Translations under genes and position numbers: made by a program
Shown: in pieces, positions 36,637-45,630 of the stretch
Layout: every line of letters starts with the position of its first letter
Position numbering within the stretch: position 1 is the stretch's first letter
NCBI RefSeq assembly: GCF_000504205.1
Contig: NZ_AZAJ01000001.1
Coordinates: 2,020,879-2,084,878 of the forward strand
Source: Methanolobus tindarius DSM 2278
GTDB lineage: Archaea; Halobacteriota; Methanosarcinia; Methanosarcinales; Methanosarcinaceae
Length of the DNA stretch: 64,000 bases
Direction: 5' to 3'
The notes under the pieces: generated by a model
Database searches by the model: none
Told to the model about the DNA's origin: nothing
The model's input: only the letters and a program-made list of their open reading frames with translations

Positions 36637-38382
36637 ATGTGGAACCGTAAAAGCAAATGGAATCTCATACTTTTTGCTGCAGTAGTTTTGCTTTTGATAA
36701 GTTCCATCTTTTTTCTCTGGATGAAGACCAACATAGAGGTCAGGTCAGTTGTTGAGGAACAATATCAGAACCAGCAGTTGTTGCTTACAAGACATGTTGC
36801 CAGTAGTATAGAACAAACTCTCAATGAGAGGGTATCGCTTCTTGAAGTTATTGCCAAAAAAGATTCGGGTGTTCCTGATGACAATTTTGAATCGGACCTG
36901 AGGAGTGTTTATGATATTGCCGGCTTGTTCTATGTTGTGGAATATGTTGCGGAAAACGGTACGATTGTATCAGGTTATCCGGAAGAATCTGTTCCAATAG
37001 GTTTCAATCTTTTTGAACATGGGCAATCCCGTGCTTTTGAATATGTGAATGAGACCGGAGAGGTTTATATTACAGATCCTCTGAAACTCATGGAGGGAAA
37101 TTACGGGTCTTTTATATGGGTTCCTGTTTATGAGGAAAATGTCTTCAGGGGAGCTTTTATTGCCATTATCAAAGAGACCGATCTGAAAGATCGGTATGTT
37201 GTTGAATCTAATTCTTCAAGTTACGCATATCTTATTGATGAGCGTGGAAGGATACTTTATGAAGGCAATCAGGAATATGAGCGAGGTGCTCTTTATGCAG
37301 ATGTTTTTGGTTCCGATGCATCAGGATTACAGGAAATTATAGCAGACCAGGTTAATGGTTTTGAAGGTAATGGAAAATATTTCCTGCTTGAAAACGGAAC
37401 TATATATGAAGAAAGACTTGTTTCCTATTATCCAATCCAGTGGTACAACCAGAAGTGGTCACTTGCACTGACAAGTCCTTCATCAGAAGTTGACCGCTTG
37501 ATTGTTTCAGTTTACCTGAAGCTTTTTATTGTGGCAATGGTTTCGGTTATTTTCATTATTTTTGTAAGTTCATTCCTGGTTATCATTCTCTATAACTGGA
37601 GCAAGAGTCTTGAAAAAGAGGTGGGTGTGAAGACTCAGGAACTGAAAGAATCCAATGAATCACTGAGGTCTGCAAATACAAAGCTCAAAGAACTTGACCG
37701 CCTGAAAACAGAATTCCTCTCGGTTGTATCCCATGAACTAAAAACTCCCCTGACAGCCATGAGAACTTCCAGTGAGTTCCTGCGGGAAAGTGATGAATGT
37801 GATATTTCTATTCGAAGAAAAATGCTTGATATCATTATCAGGAATATTGACAGGCAGTCAAGAATGGTGGATGATCTACTGGACATATCAAGAATTGAAT
37901 CCAACCGGATGAAATTCCATCAGGAAACTATGGACATCAGTAAAGCTATTCGTTGTTCGCTTGAAATGCTCTCTTCAAATCTCAAAGATAAAAACATGAA
38001 CGTACTGGTTGAACTTCCTGATGATCTGTCATCAGTTTACACTGATAAAGATAAACTGGTTCAGGTTTTTGTAAATCTCCTGAACAATGCTGTAAAATTC
38101 AGTAAAAATAATGGTAATATCAGGATATATGCACAGGAAGATGGTGACTTTGTCAGGATAAGTGTTAGTGACGATGGAATTGGTATGAGTTCTGATGAGC
38201 TGGATAAAATATTTGACAAATTCTATCAGATAGACAGCACTTCTACCCGCAAAGTAGGTGGAAGCGGTCTTGGTCTTTCCATTGTAAAAGGTATAATTGA
38301 AGGTCAGGGTGGCACTATATCTGCTACAAGTGAACCTGGTAATGGCAGCACTTTTGTATTTACATTAAAAAAATCAATGTGA
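36637..38382 (+). CDS. Membrane histidine kinase with extracytoplasmic Cache-like sensor
   Basis: The 581-residue kinase has a first helix (about residues 9-30), an extracytoplasmic domain of about 255 residues of Cache type, a second helix (about 290-318) and a coiled coil. HisKA follows with phospho-acceptor His366 in SVVSHELKTPL, then an HATPase domain with NLLNNAVKFSK, DDGIGM and GGSGLGLSIVKG. There is no fused receiver. The partner is almost certainly the HTH-REC protein just upstream. The extracytoplasmic ligand is unknown. Confidence 0.92.
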   Translation: MWNRKSKWNLILFAAVVLLLISSIFFLWMKTNIEVRSVVEEQYQNQQLLLTRHVASSIEQTLNERVSLLEVIAKKDSGVPDDNFESDLRSVYDIAGLFYVVEYVAENGTIVSGYPEESVPIGFNLFEHGQSRAFEYVNETGEVYITDPLKLMEGNYGSFIWVPVYEENVFRGAFIAIIKETDLKDRYVVESNSSSYAYLIDERGRILYEGNQEYERGALYADVFGSDASGLQEIIADQVNGFEGNGKYFLLENGTIYEERLVSYYPIQWYNQKWSLALTSPSSEVDRLIVSVYLKLFIVAMVSVIFIIFVSSFLVIILYNWSKSLEKEVGVKTQELKESNESLRSANTKLKELDRLKTEFLSVVSHELKTPLTAMRTSSEFLRESDECDISIRRKMLDIIIRNIDRQSRMVDDLLDISRIESNRMKFHQETMDISKAIRCSLEMLSSNLKDKNMNVLVELPDDLSSVYTDKDKLVQVFVNLLNNAVKFSKNNGNIRIYAQEDGDFVRISVSDDGIGMSSDELDKIFDKFYQIDSTSTRKVGGSGLGLSIVKGIIEGQGGTISATSEPGNGSTFVFTLKKSM

Positions 38383-38464
38383 CGAATTGATTAATAATAG
38401 TTTATAGTTTCATAGATTAAAACTGATGCTAGGTGTATTTTTCTACAATATTCTGCCCAATCAT

Positions 38465-40099
38465 TCAGTCTAATATTTGATCACTGTTAATTGGAATAGT
38501 AAAACTGAAATTACTTCCCTTATTGATCTCGGTTTCCACTTTCACTTTTCCGCCATTCATTTCTACGAATTCTTTTACAATACTGAGGCCAAGCCCTGCT
38601 CCTTCGAATTTGCGATTAAGCGACGAGTCAATTTGTGAAAATGGCTGGAACAACTTTTCGATATTTTCTTCTTCAATCCCAATACCATCATCTTTAACAG
38701 AAACGTTAAGATTCTGGCCTTCTTTGGCTACGTTTACTTCAATGTTTCCACATTCATCAGTAAATTTAATGGCATTATTTATCAGGTTGTAGAGAACAGT
38801 CTTGAACTTGTTCTTATCGGCCTTTATTGTCTTTATGTCTTCATCTATGCAAAACTGCAGATCTATATGCTTTTTCTTTGCCATTGGAAGTGTGGAATTC
38901 TTTATGTCTTTGATTATAACAGGTACTGAAAACTCTTTAATATCCAGTTCGATTTTTCCTTCTTCGATTGCTGACAGCTCTATCATTGAATTGAGAAGAA
39001 GAAGTAACCTGTTTCCACTTCTTTTGACAACTTCCAGATACTCTTTTTGCTCTTTGCTTGTTGTCCCGACATAGTCTTCATGTAAAAGATCAGAGTATCC
39101 AATTATGAGATTAAGGGGTGTTCGTAGTTCATGACTTATATTTGAAAGGAACTGTCTTTTGGTACGGCTTGCATTTTCAGATATCAGCTTGGCAAAAACA
39201 AGTGCCTGTTCGGCTTTCTTCCTTTCAGTGATGTCATTGCCTGACGATAATACTCCTGTTACATTTCCGTATTCATCTTTCATGGCAATGTTATGCCATG
39301 CAAATATTCTCTCCCCTTCTTTTGTCATAATACGTGCTTCAAAATAGGGTTTGAATGGATCTTTACCCAGAATAAATTTATTATAATCTTTTTTCCACCG
39401 TTCTTTTAATTCATCAGGATATGCGAGCTCAAACCAGTTGTTTGAGATGATTTTACATTCTTCACATCCGAATATTTCGCATCCTCTCTTATTTATCAGT
39501 TTGATATTACCTTCAGTATCAATGGCTACTATAATCACGCCTACAATGTCAAGATAATTCTGTGCCCGGTCTCTTTCTTCTTTCAGTCTGACTTCAACCT
39601 GTTTGAGCCGTGCGATATCAACCATCAGGCCATTAATCCCTTTGAATTCCCCATCCTTTATTATTGGCCTGGATGTGGTGTGGACATAGCTGATATTTCC
39701 ATCTTTTTTGACTATCCTGAACATATATGGCTTATGTTCACCGGAGACTGTTTTCTCAATATCCTCAAGCAGACCGCAGATATCATCGGGATGTACGTGT
39801 TTTGTAAAATGTGTACCCAGAACTTCTTCTATAGTATAACCTGTTATGTTTTCGATAGCTGGGTTAATGTATGTGAATAATCCTTCAGTATCGACTGAAA
39901 AAAGTACATCGTTGAGGTTGTTTAGTCTTTCACTATAGAACTCTTCTGTTTCTTTGAGTTTTGATTCGGTAAATTCCAGTTGTTTAGTAAGATTCACAAT
40001 TTTTTTATTAAGCTCTTTTACTAAATTGTGATCATCTTGCTCACTCTTTTCTTCATTCCATGTATCTTTTTTTGCTATCATTTGCCTGGAAACCGCCAT
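38465..40099 (-). CDS. Soluble PAS-PAS histidine kinase
   Basis: The 544-residue protein has no membrane helix. A coiled-coil N-terminus is followed by two PAS domains (about 60-170, with VLFSVDTEGLFTYINPAIENITGY; and about 185-295, with PAC segment YGNVTGVLSSGNDITERK). HisKA has His323 in SNISHELRTPL, and HATPase has NLINNAIKFTD, DDGIGIEEEN and GAGLGLSIVKEF. The second PAS has CEIFGCEECK, a cysteine cluster that may be redox-sensitive. It is convergent with the kinase at 36637. The predicted TATA is tight against the ATG, so it may be leaderless; ATG 40081 is an alternative start. Confidence 0.92.
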   Translation of the reverse strand: MAVSRQMIAKKDTWNEEKSEQDDHNLVKELNKKIVNLTKQLEFTESKLKETEEFYSERLNNLNDVLFSVDTEGLFTYINPAIENITGYTIEEVLGTHFTKHVHPDDICGLLEDIEKTVSGEHKPYMFRIVKKDGNISYVHTTSRPIIKDGEFKGINGLMVDIARLKQVEVRLKEERDRAQNYLDIVGVIIVAIDTEGNIKLINKRGCEIFGCEECKIISNNWFELAYPDELKERWKKDYNKFILGKDPFKPYFEARIMTKEGERIFAWHNIAMKDEYGNVTGVLSSGNDITERKKAEQALVFAKLISENASRTKRQFLSNISHELRTPLNLIIGYSDLLHEDYVGTTSKEQKEYLEVVKRSGNRLLLLLNSMIELSAIEEGKIELDIKEFSVPVIIKDIKNSTLPMAKKKHIDLQFCIDEDIKTIKADKNKFKTVLYNLINNAIKFTDECGNIEVNVAKEGQNLNVSVKDDGIGIEEENIEKLFQPFSQIDSSLNRKFEGAGLGLSIVKEFVEMNGGKVKVETEINKGSNFSFTIPINSDQILD

Positions 40100-40455
40100 A
40101 TAAGTAGTGTATTTTGTAATGGGATTCTTTTCTCACCATTGTTTCCTATGTCGAGTCAAAGTTTACTGCAATTGGCATTAACTCCACTATTAAGTCTGTT
40201 GACTTTTAGCCATACTACTTCCTGCACAGAAAATGGCAAATGAACTATATTATATTGTACCCGTATTCCCAGCTAATTTTAATGCCTGTAATGTTCTCTG
40301 ATGCGCTTCGATTTAGGAAATCCCTCCGCAGGTATTATCTTAATAATTTCTGAATATTATATATAAATATTTATCCACTGGTATATGTTATCATATTTAT
40401 GTAATAAAAAAAGATAGGTATTCAGTAAAAGCTCTGCAAAAAATGAAGCTTTAGT
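40100..40455. other. 356-base intergenic region
   Basis: This spacer lies between the start of the PAS kinase and the end of the PH/SHOCT gene. It is AT-rich, with tatatataaat near 40360. I see no convincing gene, hairpin or repeat; short frames such as one around 40208 are too short to support. Confidence 0.4.
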
Positions 40456-40974
40456 TCATATTCCAAGAAGTTGTTTTTTCTTTGCAGTGAATTCTTCGTT
40501 TGTTATAATTCCTTGTTTGTTCAGATTGGATAACTTCTTGATATGTTCTATTGTGTCATGACTACCTGTGACCTGACACGTTTTGTTGCGGATTATTTCA
40601 CTTATGTATAATTTTGTCTTCCTGACAAATTCTTCGGCATTTTCATTTAAGGGAATAAGTGTGACTTTGAGGCTACTAATACTGTTCTGCATTTGTATGT
40701 TTGCTCCCAGAATTCCTTTTTCAAAAGCGATGTTGCTGATTTCTTCCAGCGGATACATTTTAGATCTGTAATATCCACTTTTTCGTTTGTAGTGGAACAA
40801 TACTCTCTTAGGTGTAAGCACGAGTACTCCTTTAAGTTGATCTGATTTTTCCCCGAAAAGCATTCCATTTACAGTGCCGGTTACTGCATCAATGATCTCT
40901 TCATTTTCTCCCAGTACCTTTTCAATTTCTCTCATTCTCTCTTTTGTACATTTACTTATCATTATGAATCCCAC
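40456..40974 (-). CDS. PH-like and SHOCT domain protein
   Basis: The 172-residue soluble protein has an N-terminal bacterial PH-like domain (about residues 20-125; VLVLTPKRVLFHYKRK, YPLEEISNIAFEKG). A C-terminal SHOCT helix pair follows: IKKLSNLNKQGIITNEEFTAKKKQLLGI. The combination is common in prokaryotic proteins of unknown function, often near membranes. ATG 40962 (MISKCTKE) is an alternative start. It is probably a single-gene unit. Confidence 0.8.
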   Translation of the reverse strand: MGFIMISKCTKERMREIEKVLGENEEIIDAVTGTVNGMLFGEKSDQLKGVLVLTPKRVLFHYKRKSGYYRSKMYPLEEISNIAFEKGILGANIQMQNSISSLKVTLIPLNENAEEFVRKTKLYISEIIRNKTCQVTGSHDTIEHIKKLSNLNKQGIITNEEFTAKKKQLLGI

Positions 40975-41290
40975 ACATTATGATGTATTTCAGGTACAAT
41001 TCTTACCCTTGTAAAGATGATCTGCTTGTAATTTGTTTCAGTTCATCAGTTGAGAATTTACTCCGTTTATATCTTCTGTTAGATATAATCTCACTAATAT
41101 AAAAAAATACTCTATCAAATTTTTATGCACATTTTCAACATGACTACATGATATGTTCATGTTTTTTATAATCGTTTTTTCACACTGATTTCTAAAAAAG
41201 TAATCATCTATGATATTTTTAATTATCAAAAAAGTAAAATTTCATTTGTAATATTCAATAAAGAGCAACTGATTTTACAATCGTAAATGA
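40975..41290. other. 316-base AT-rich intergenic region
   Basis: This is the spacer between the PH/SHOCT gene and the tRNA. It is very AT-rich. A 63-codon frame on the minus strand (41038-41229) has AT-driven composition and no ribosome-binding site, so I do not call it. No hairpin or repeat stands out. Confidence 0.4.
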
Positions 41291-41407
41291 CGCCGAGGTT
41301 GGGATTCGAACCCAAGCACTCCTTCCGGAGAAACCGGTCTCGAGCCAGTCGCGTTTGGACTCCGGGGCTGTTAAGCCAAACGGATTAGTCCGCTCTGCCA
41401 CCTCGGC
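41291..41407 (-). tRNA. tRNA-Ser(CGA) with a 31-base insertion in the D-arm
   Basis: On the minus strand the acceptor stem GCCGAGG pairs with CCTCGGC, followed by discriminator G. The anticodon arm ACTGG-CTCGAGA-CCGGT has anticodon CGA (41342-41340). A serine-type long variable arm (CTCC-GGAA-GGAG) and a T-arm TTGGG-TTCGAAT-CCCAA complete it. No CCA is encoded. The segment 41353-41383 is extra. Deleting exactly these 31 bases gives D-arm GCA-GAGCGGACTAA-TGC and an 86-base tRNA. The insert forms a hairpin (CGTTTGG with CCAAACG). It looks like an intron, but I could not draw a clean bulge-helix-bulge. Confidence 0.85.
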
Positions 41408-41455
41408 ACAGTGAATTTGAAGGTCTTAATGTCTTAAAAATGTATCGAACGAATA

Positions 41456-42676
41456 TTAAAAGTCAAAAAGGGAACTCTGGCTTTTTTTCGGAGCAATTTC
41501 TTCTTTAGTATCAGTTTCTTCCGGTATCGCGATATGACCGTATTGACCGCCGCCACCTGGGTGGACTATAAGTTTCTTTTCCCGAAAGGCAAGTATTGCA
41601 TTTGAAATGCGTTTGTCAAGGAATGCCATGTCATCAATTTCTGCATTCAGGAGGACATTGAGTTCATTGCCATATAGTTCCATCAGGCCGTTCCATGCAG
41701 TCTGTACTCCTTTAGTATTAATGCTGGCATGCCCCAGTGCAGTCATTATTATTTCAGAAAGAGGCATCAAGTGTATGTAAGGAGGCCTATACTGCGGATG
41801 TTTCGGAGTGTCAAAATCGGCCAGCTCATTTACTCTGTCCTTTACACCTTTCTTAATAAGGCCGCCGCAGTTGTTGCATTTCCATTTAAGTTCCTGGCAT
41901 TGTTCCAGAGTATAATGTGTATAGCATTTAATACAGGCAGATTCATTGTATTTTCCTTCCTGCGGATAGAAACCTGCATTGTATGTTACTCCATATCCTT
42001 CTTCCCTGAGTATAGCTTTCCGCAGTCCTTCAAAAGATGGTTCCGGGACATTTATCTGGTTGAACTCTCTTGCCAGTTTGTTAGACCAGGGCGAATGTGC
42101 ATCCGAATTTGAGAGAAAAGTAAGTCTGTGCAGTTCCTCGATTCTGTCAGCATAGTCGCTGTCAGCACTGAGCCCAAGTTCAAGGAATGAAATGTAGTCT
42201 GTCATATCTCCGTAACAGCTTTTCAATGAATCGTGATATGCATAAAGTGCTGTCCATGGAGTAAATGCATGGCATGGGCCAATGAGCGCTTCAATGTCTT
42301 TTGCAATCTCGGCTATCTCACATCCGTTGAGTCTTACAGTCGGGCGGCCGTCTGCTGCAAGGTTACAGTACTTGCTGATATTCTCTGCAAGCTCTTCAGC
42401 TTTAGATATTGAGGGCAGCAATAACAGGTGGTGAACGCGGCTGCTATCCTCTATTTCAGTAGTGATTATAAAATTAGTTTTTCCAATGGCTATCGCTTCA
42501 TCATCAATTGATGCTTTCTTGATTTCCTTAAGCCAAAGGGGATGGGTGCAATCTCCCGTTGCAACCAAGTCTATGCCTTTTTTCGCTGCTTCTTCTGCCA
42601 TTACTGGCAGTTCCATTTTATTCGAACAAGCCATCGAATATCTGGAATGCAGGTGAAGGTCGGCATTGATTAACAT
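41456..42676 (-). CDS. endoQ: Endonuclease Q (PHP-type DNA repair nuclease)
   Basis: The 406-residue protein has a PHP domain start DLHLHSRYSMACSNKM (residues 6-21), TGDCTHPLWLKEI near 40, HAFTPW near 136 and SNSDAHSPWSNKLARE near 212. A four-cysteine zinc motif (CIKC ... CNNC, about 268-293) and a C-terminal helical region follow. This is the archaeal EndoQ family, which nicks 5' of deaminated bases such as hypoxanthine and uracil. The C-terminus QSSLFDF fits a PCNA-interacting (PIP) motif. It is followed upstream by PAC2, Nop10 and translation genes on the same strand. Confidence 0.88.
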   Translation of the reverse strand: MLINADLHLHSRYSMACSNKMELPVMAEEAAKKGIDLVATGDCTHPLWLKEIKKASIDDEAIAIGKTNFIITTEIEDSSRVHHLLLLPSISKAEELAENISKYCNLAADGRPTVRLNGCEIAEIAKDIEALIGPCHAFTPWTALYAYHDSLKSCYGDMTDYISFLELGLSADSDYADRIEELHRLTFLSNSDAHSPWSNKLAREFNQINVPEPSFEGLRKAILREEGYGVTYNAGFYPQEGKYNESACIKCYTHYTLEQCQELKWKCNNCGGLIKKGVKDRVNELADFDTPKHPQYRPPYIHLMPLSEIIMTALGHASINTKGVQTAWNGLMELYGNELNVLLNAEIDDMAFLDKRISNAILAFREKKLIVHPGGGGQYGHIAIPEETDTKEEIAPKKSQSSLFDF

Positions 42677-42681
42677 CGTAA

Positions 42682-43458
42682 TTAGCCAATGTATCTCAGG
42701 TCTTCATCTTTGGCAGTGCTCATTTCGGGCATGCCTTTTTGTTGCTGCTCCACTTCCTTAAGTCTCGCAACTATTTTTTCCATTTCCTTGGCACGCTCTT
42801 CAAGTGGACCAACGTCAATGTCAATGTCAAATACCTTGCATATGACTTTGAGGAGTGACTGTGCACTCTTTGGGTCTACAAGATAACCTGAAGTAAGTCC
42901 CATGAGACAGGCCGCATCTATTTTCTTGAACTTGCAAAGTCCAAGAAGAAGACCGGATGCCCCAACGATTCCTCCTCCGGGTTCGTTTTCTTTGAAGTTG
43001 ACTCCGTACTCTTTAAGTTCATCAATAAGCTCGATGTTATTGACCGCTCCAAGTACTTCATCAGTATGAGTAAGTTGTCCTGTTGGGAATCCTCCAAGAG
43101 TGTATATTCTCTTAACGCCGAATTCCATTGCAAGATCAAGGTAAAGTGTACAAAGTTTGTAATGACCTTCTGTTGAAGAACTTTGATGGTCACCAATTAG
43201 TGCAATAATATCGTGTTTTTCCGTGTGGCAAACAAACATCTCGTTGTTAACAAGCTGTATTTCGCTGTTTTCATCAACAAGAACCTGAGGTGGGAAATGG
43301 TGTGAATATATCTCCAGAAGTTTCTCTGCTTCAAGCTCTTCCACCAGATGTTCGGCAACAAGTTTTCCTACGTGCCCTACTCCTGGCAGACCAACAATGA
43401 GCACTGGATTGTTAAGCTCCACATCTTCTTTTATGTGTATTACCTCTATTTCTTTCAC
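42682..43458 (-). CDS. PAC2-family proteasome-assembly-chaperone-like protein
   Basis: The 258-residue protein has the PAC2/COG2047 signature NPVLIVGLPGVGHVGKLVAEHL near residues 17-36, IYTLGGFPTGQL near 118 and GLLLGLCKFKKIDAACLMGLTSGY near 170. It ends with a short coiled coil. Archaeal PAC2 proteins resemble proteasome assembly chaperones, but their function in archaea is only inferred. The GTG start (43458) overlaps the nop10 stop by two bases, and the gene ends six bases before the EndoQ start. Confidence 0.9.
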   Translation of the reverse strand: MKEIEVIHIKEDVELNNPVLIVGLPGVGHVGKLVAEHLVEELEAEKLLEIYSHHFPPQVLVDENSEIQLVNNEMFVCHTEKHDIIALIGDHQSSSTEGHYKLCTLYLDLAMEFGVKRIYTLGGFPTGQLTHTDEVLGAVNNIELIDELKEYGVNFKENEPGGGIVGASGLLLGLCKFKKIDAACLMGLTSGYLVDPKSAQSLLKVICKVFDIDIDVGPLEERAKEMEKIVARLKEVEQQQKGMPEMSTAKDEDLRYIG

Positions 43459-43619
43459 AGGTTACCCTCCCTTCTTGCTATCCTGCGGTATTTGCCATAT
43501 GGATCCTGTGGGGAAAATCTTGCAGGTTGTGGCCTGAATGTATCTGAGCCACATTTCGAACAGATAGCCTCCAACGTATATCTGCCACAATTCCTGCATT
43601 TGTAGATCTTCTGTCCCAA
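43455..43619 (-). CDS. nop10: H/ACA RNA-protein complex protein Nop10
   Basis: This 54-residue protein starts at TTG 43619, two codons after the aIF2-alpha stop. It has the Nop10 sequence GQKIYKCRNCGRYTLE, a zinc ribbon of four cysteines (8, 11, 20, 23), and the conserved tail RPQPARFSPQDPYGKYRR. Nop10 works with Cbf5, L7Ae and Gar1 in RNA-guided pseudouridylation. It lies in the order aIF2-alpha, nop10, PAC2 common in euryarchaea. Its stop overlaps the GTG of the PAC2 gene, so translation is coupled. Confidence 0.95.
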   Translation of the reverse strand: MGQKIYKCRNCGRYTLEAICSKCGSDTFRPQPARFSPQDPYGKYRRIARREGNL

Positions 43620-43625
43620 AGGGTC

Positions 43626-44423
43626 TCACGCCTTAACGGTGTCGTTATGCCTGTGGAATTCGCCTTTTCCACCAAGCTTTTCAATAGTATCAATAGCTGC
43701 TTTTGAAGACTTTTTCAGCACGGATTCAGCTTTCTTGTAGTCAGGGGCAATAACCTTGATTCTGTATCTTGGTGCACCAGTATAACTGATGTCTATCTTT
43801 ACTCCTTCCTCCTCAATTTTATTTCCTGCTTCAAGAGCCATTTTAATGATCTCTATTCCATCAGGCAGGTAACAATTGAGGTCGATGTATCCGGCGATGT
43901 CTACAAATGGCAGTTTAATATTGCTCTGAGCAACCTTTACAATGCTAGTGACAATCTTTTTCTTCATTTTGACATCGTTAAAAGCATCTTCGCCACTAAT
44001 GGCTGCTTCTTCGAATGCAGAATAAAGACTGCCAAAACTTTCCAGCAATTTCGGTTTGATTTTATCCATCTCATCCTTGCTGGTTCCTGTTTCCTCTGAA
44101 ACGAACTGAAGCCATTTGAAAGCCTTCTGCTCGTTCTTCCAGTCCTGAATCTTTGCACGTTTCTGGTGCTCGTTGACATCTTTAAGGGACAGGTCTATGT
44201 GGCGACGTGAGGAGTCTACATTAAGAACTTTGCAGACTACCTTTTGTCCTTCGCGCACATGGTCTCTTACGTATTTGACCCATCCGGCCTTAATCTCGGA
44301 TATGTGGATAAAACCTTCTTTTCCACCGAATTCTTCAAGGGTTGTGTATGCACCGAAATCAGTAACATTCTTTACAGTACAGACAACAAAATCCCCGCTT
44401 TCAGGCCAGTTGTTATCATCCAT
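43626..44423 (-). CDS. eif2a: Translation initiation factor aIF2 subunit alpha
   Basis: The 265-residue protein has an N-terminal S1 domain (residues about 10-80: GDFVVCTVKNVTDFGAYTTLEEF, EGFIHISEIKAGWVKYVRDHV, KVVCKVLNVDSSRRHIDLSLKDV). A helical middle domain and the C-terminal alpha-beta domain that binds the gamma subunit follow (about 175-260). It is part of the heterotrimer that delivers initiator tRNA. It sits between S27e (upstream) and nop10 (downstream), the usual euryarchaeal order. Confidence 0.96.
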   Translation of the reverse strand: MDDNNWPESGDFVVCTVKNVTDFGAYTTLEEFGGKEGFIHISEIKAGWVKYVRDHVREGQKVVCKVLNVDSSRRHIDLSLKDVNEHQKRAKIQDWKNEQKAFKWLQFVSEETGTSKDEMDKIKPKLLESFGSLYSAFEEAAISGEDAFNDVKMKKKIVTSIVKVAQSNIKLPFVDIAGYIDLNCYLPDGIEIIKMALEAGNKIEEEGVKIDISYTGAPRYRIKVIAPDYKKAESVLKKSSKAAIDTIEKLGGKGEFHRHNDTVKA

Positions 44424-44439
44424 TATAAATCACTTTGAT

Positions 44440-44903
<464 letters not shown>

Positions 44904-44931
44904 TATCTTCACCTAAGGTATGTTATTAATT

Positions 44932-45630
44932 TTATAGAATCATTTGTGCCACGTTACGTTTAATCAGTCCTTTTGCATTCAGGGCCGGTAAAACGATAAC
45001 ATCTTCGGCATGTAATGTGTAATTGCGATTATCCATAGCCTTGAAAGTAGGCAGGTCCTCCAGTATTCGCACAACAACGAATTCTTTATTTATATTACTT
45101 TTGCCTATTTCACCTTTATTGCTGGTGTCAGATGGCATGTCTGTATCCATATTTTCTGGATTTCCAGTATGGTCTGAAGCCATTGCTTCTTCAGTATCAT
45201 CAACTTTATTATTTGCTGGTGCTTCCTTTTTAACCTTGCTTCCGGCTGCTTGGGGATCAAGGATGGGTACCAGCAATTCGGAACGAGCTGAATTTATTGC
45301 GGTAAGAACTGCATCGTACACTTTTTTTTCTTCCGGCAGTAGTTTGCTCATATCCTGGGAAGGCGGCATACTGGAAAATGCATTATTTGTTGCATAACTT
45401 ATTATCTTGCGGATGCGGCGTATAAAAATTACTTCTATATCGGTAATAGCACTCTGTAATTCGTTGTCAAGCATTTTAGACTCAACTGAGCGTGGATTGT
45501 CTATTTTGAATATCTCTTCTTCCAGTTCCTTGAGATATTTCTCAACATCCCTGTAAAAACCAGGATGTAGTGATTTGAGTGTAGAACTTCCTTCATCCCT
45601 CAGCACGTTCTTTAGCTCATTACCGTCCAT
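44932..45630 (-). CDS. GINS complex subunit, Gins51-type
   Basis: The 232-residue protein has a helical A domain (about residues 1-125, with RDVEKYLKELEEEIFKI and VIFIRRIRKIISYA), an acidic disordered linker, and a C-terminal small beta domain (VVVRILEDLPTFKAMDNRNYTLHAEDVIVLP). The order A-then-B domain marks Gins51, the subunit that links MCM helicase and Cdc45/RecJ-like protein in the archaeal CMG-like complex. It overlaps the end of priS by 11 bases, as in many euryarchaea. Confidence 0.88.
   Translation of the reverse strand: MDGNELKNVLRDEGSSTLKSLHPGFYRDVEKYLKELEEEIFKIDNPRSVESKMLDNELQSAITDIEVIFIRRIRKIISYATNNAFSSMPPSQDMSKLLPEEKKVYDAVLTAINSARSELLVPILDPQAAGSKVKKEAPANNKVDDTEEAMASDHTGNPENMDTDMPSDTSNKGEIGKSNINKEFVVVRILEDLPTFKAMDNRNYTLHAEDVIVLPALNAKGLIKRNVAQMIL

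Noticed and set aside
41038-41229. 63-codon minus-strand frame before the tRNA
   Set aside because: The composition follows the AT-rich background (many I, N, K, F), there is no ribosome-binding site and no recognisable motif.
41291-41407. tRNA-Leu(UAA) reading, using CTTAACA as anticodon loop
   Set aside because: The stem would need mismatches and the variable region would be 38 bases long. The serine CGA arm pairs fully and the variable arm and discriminator fit serine.
43478-43693. 71-codon minus-strand frame in the nop10 region
   Set aside because: It is out of frame with nop10 and aIF2-alpha, which account for the same DNA.
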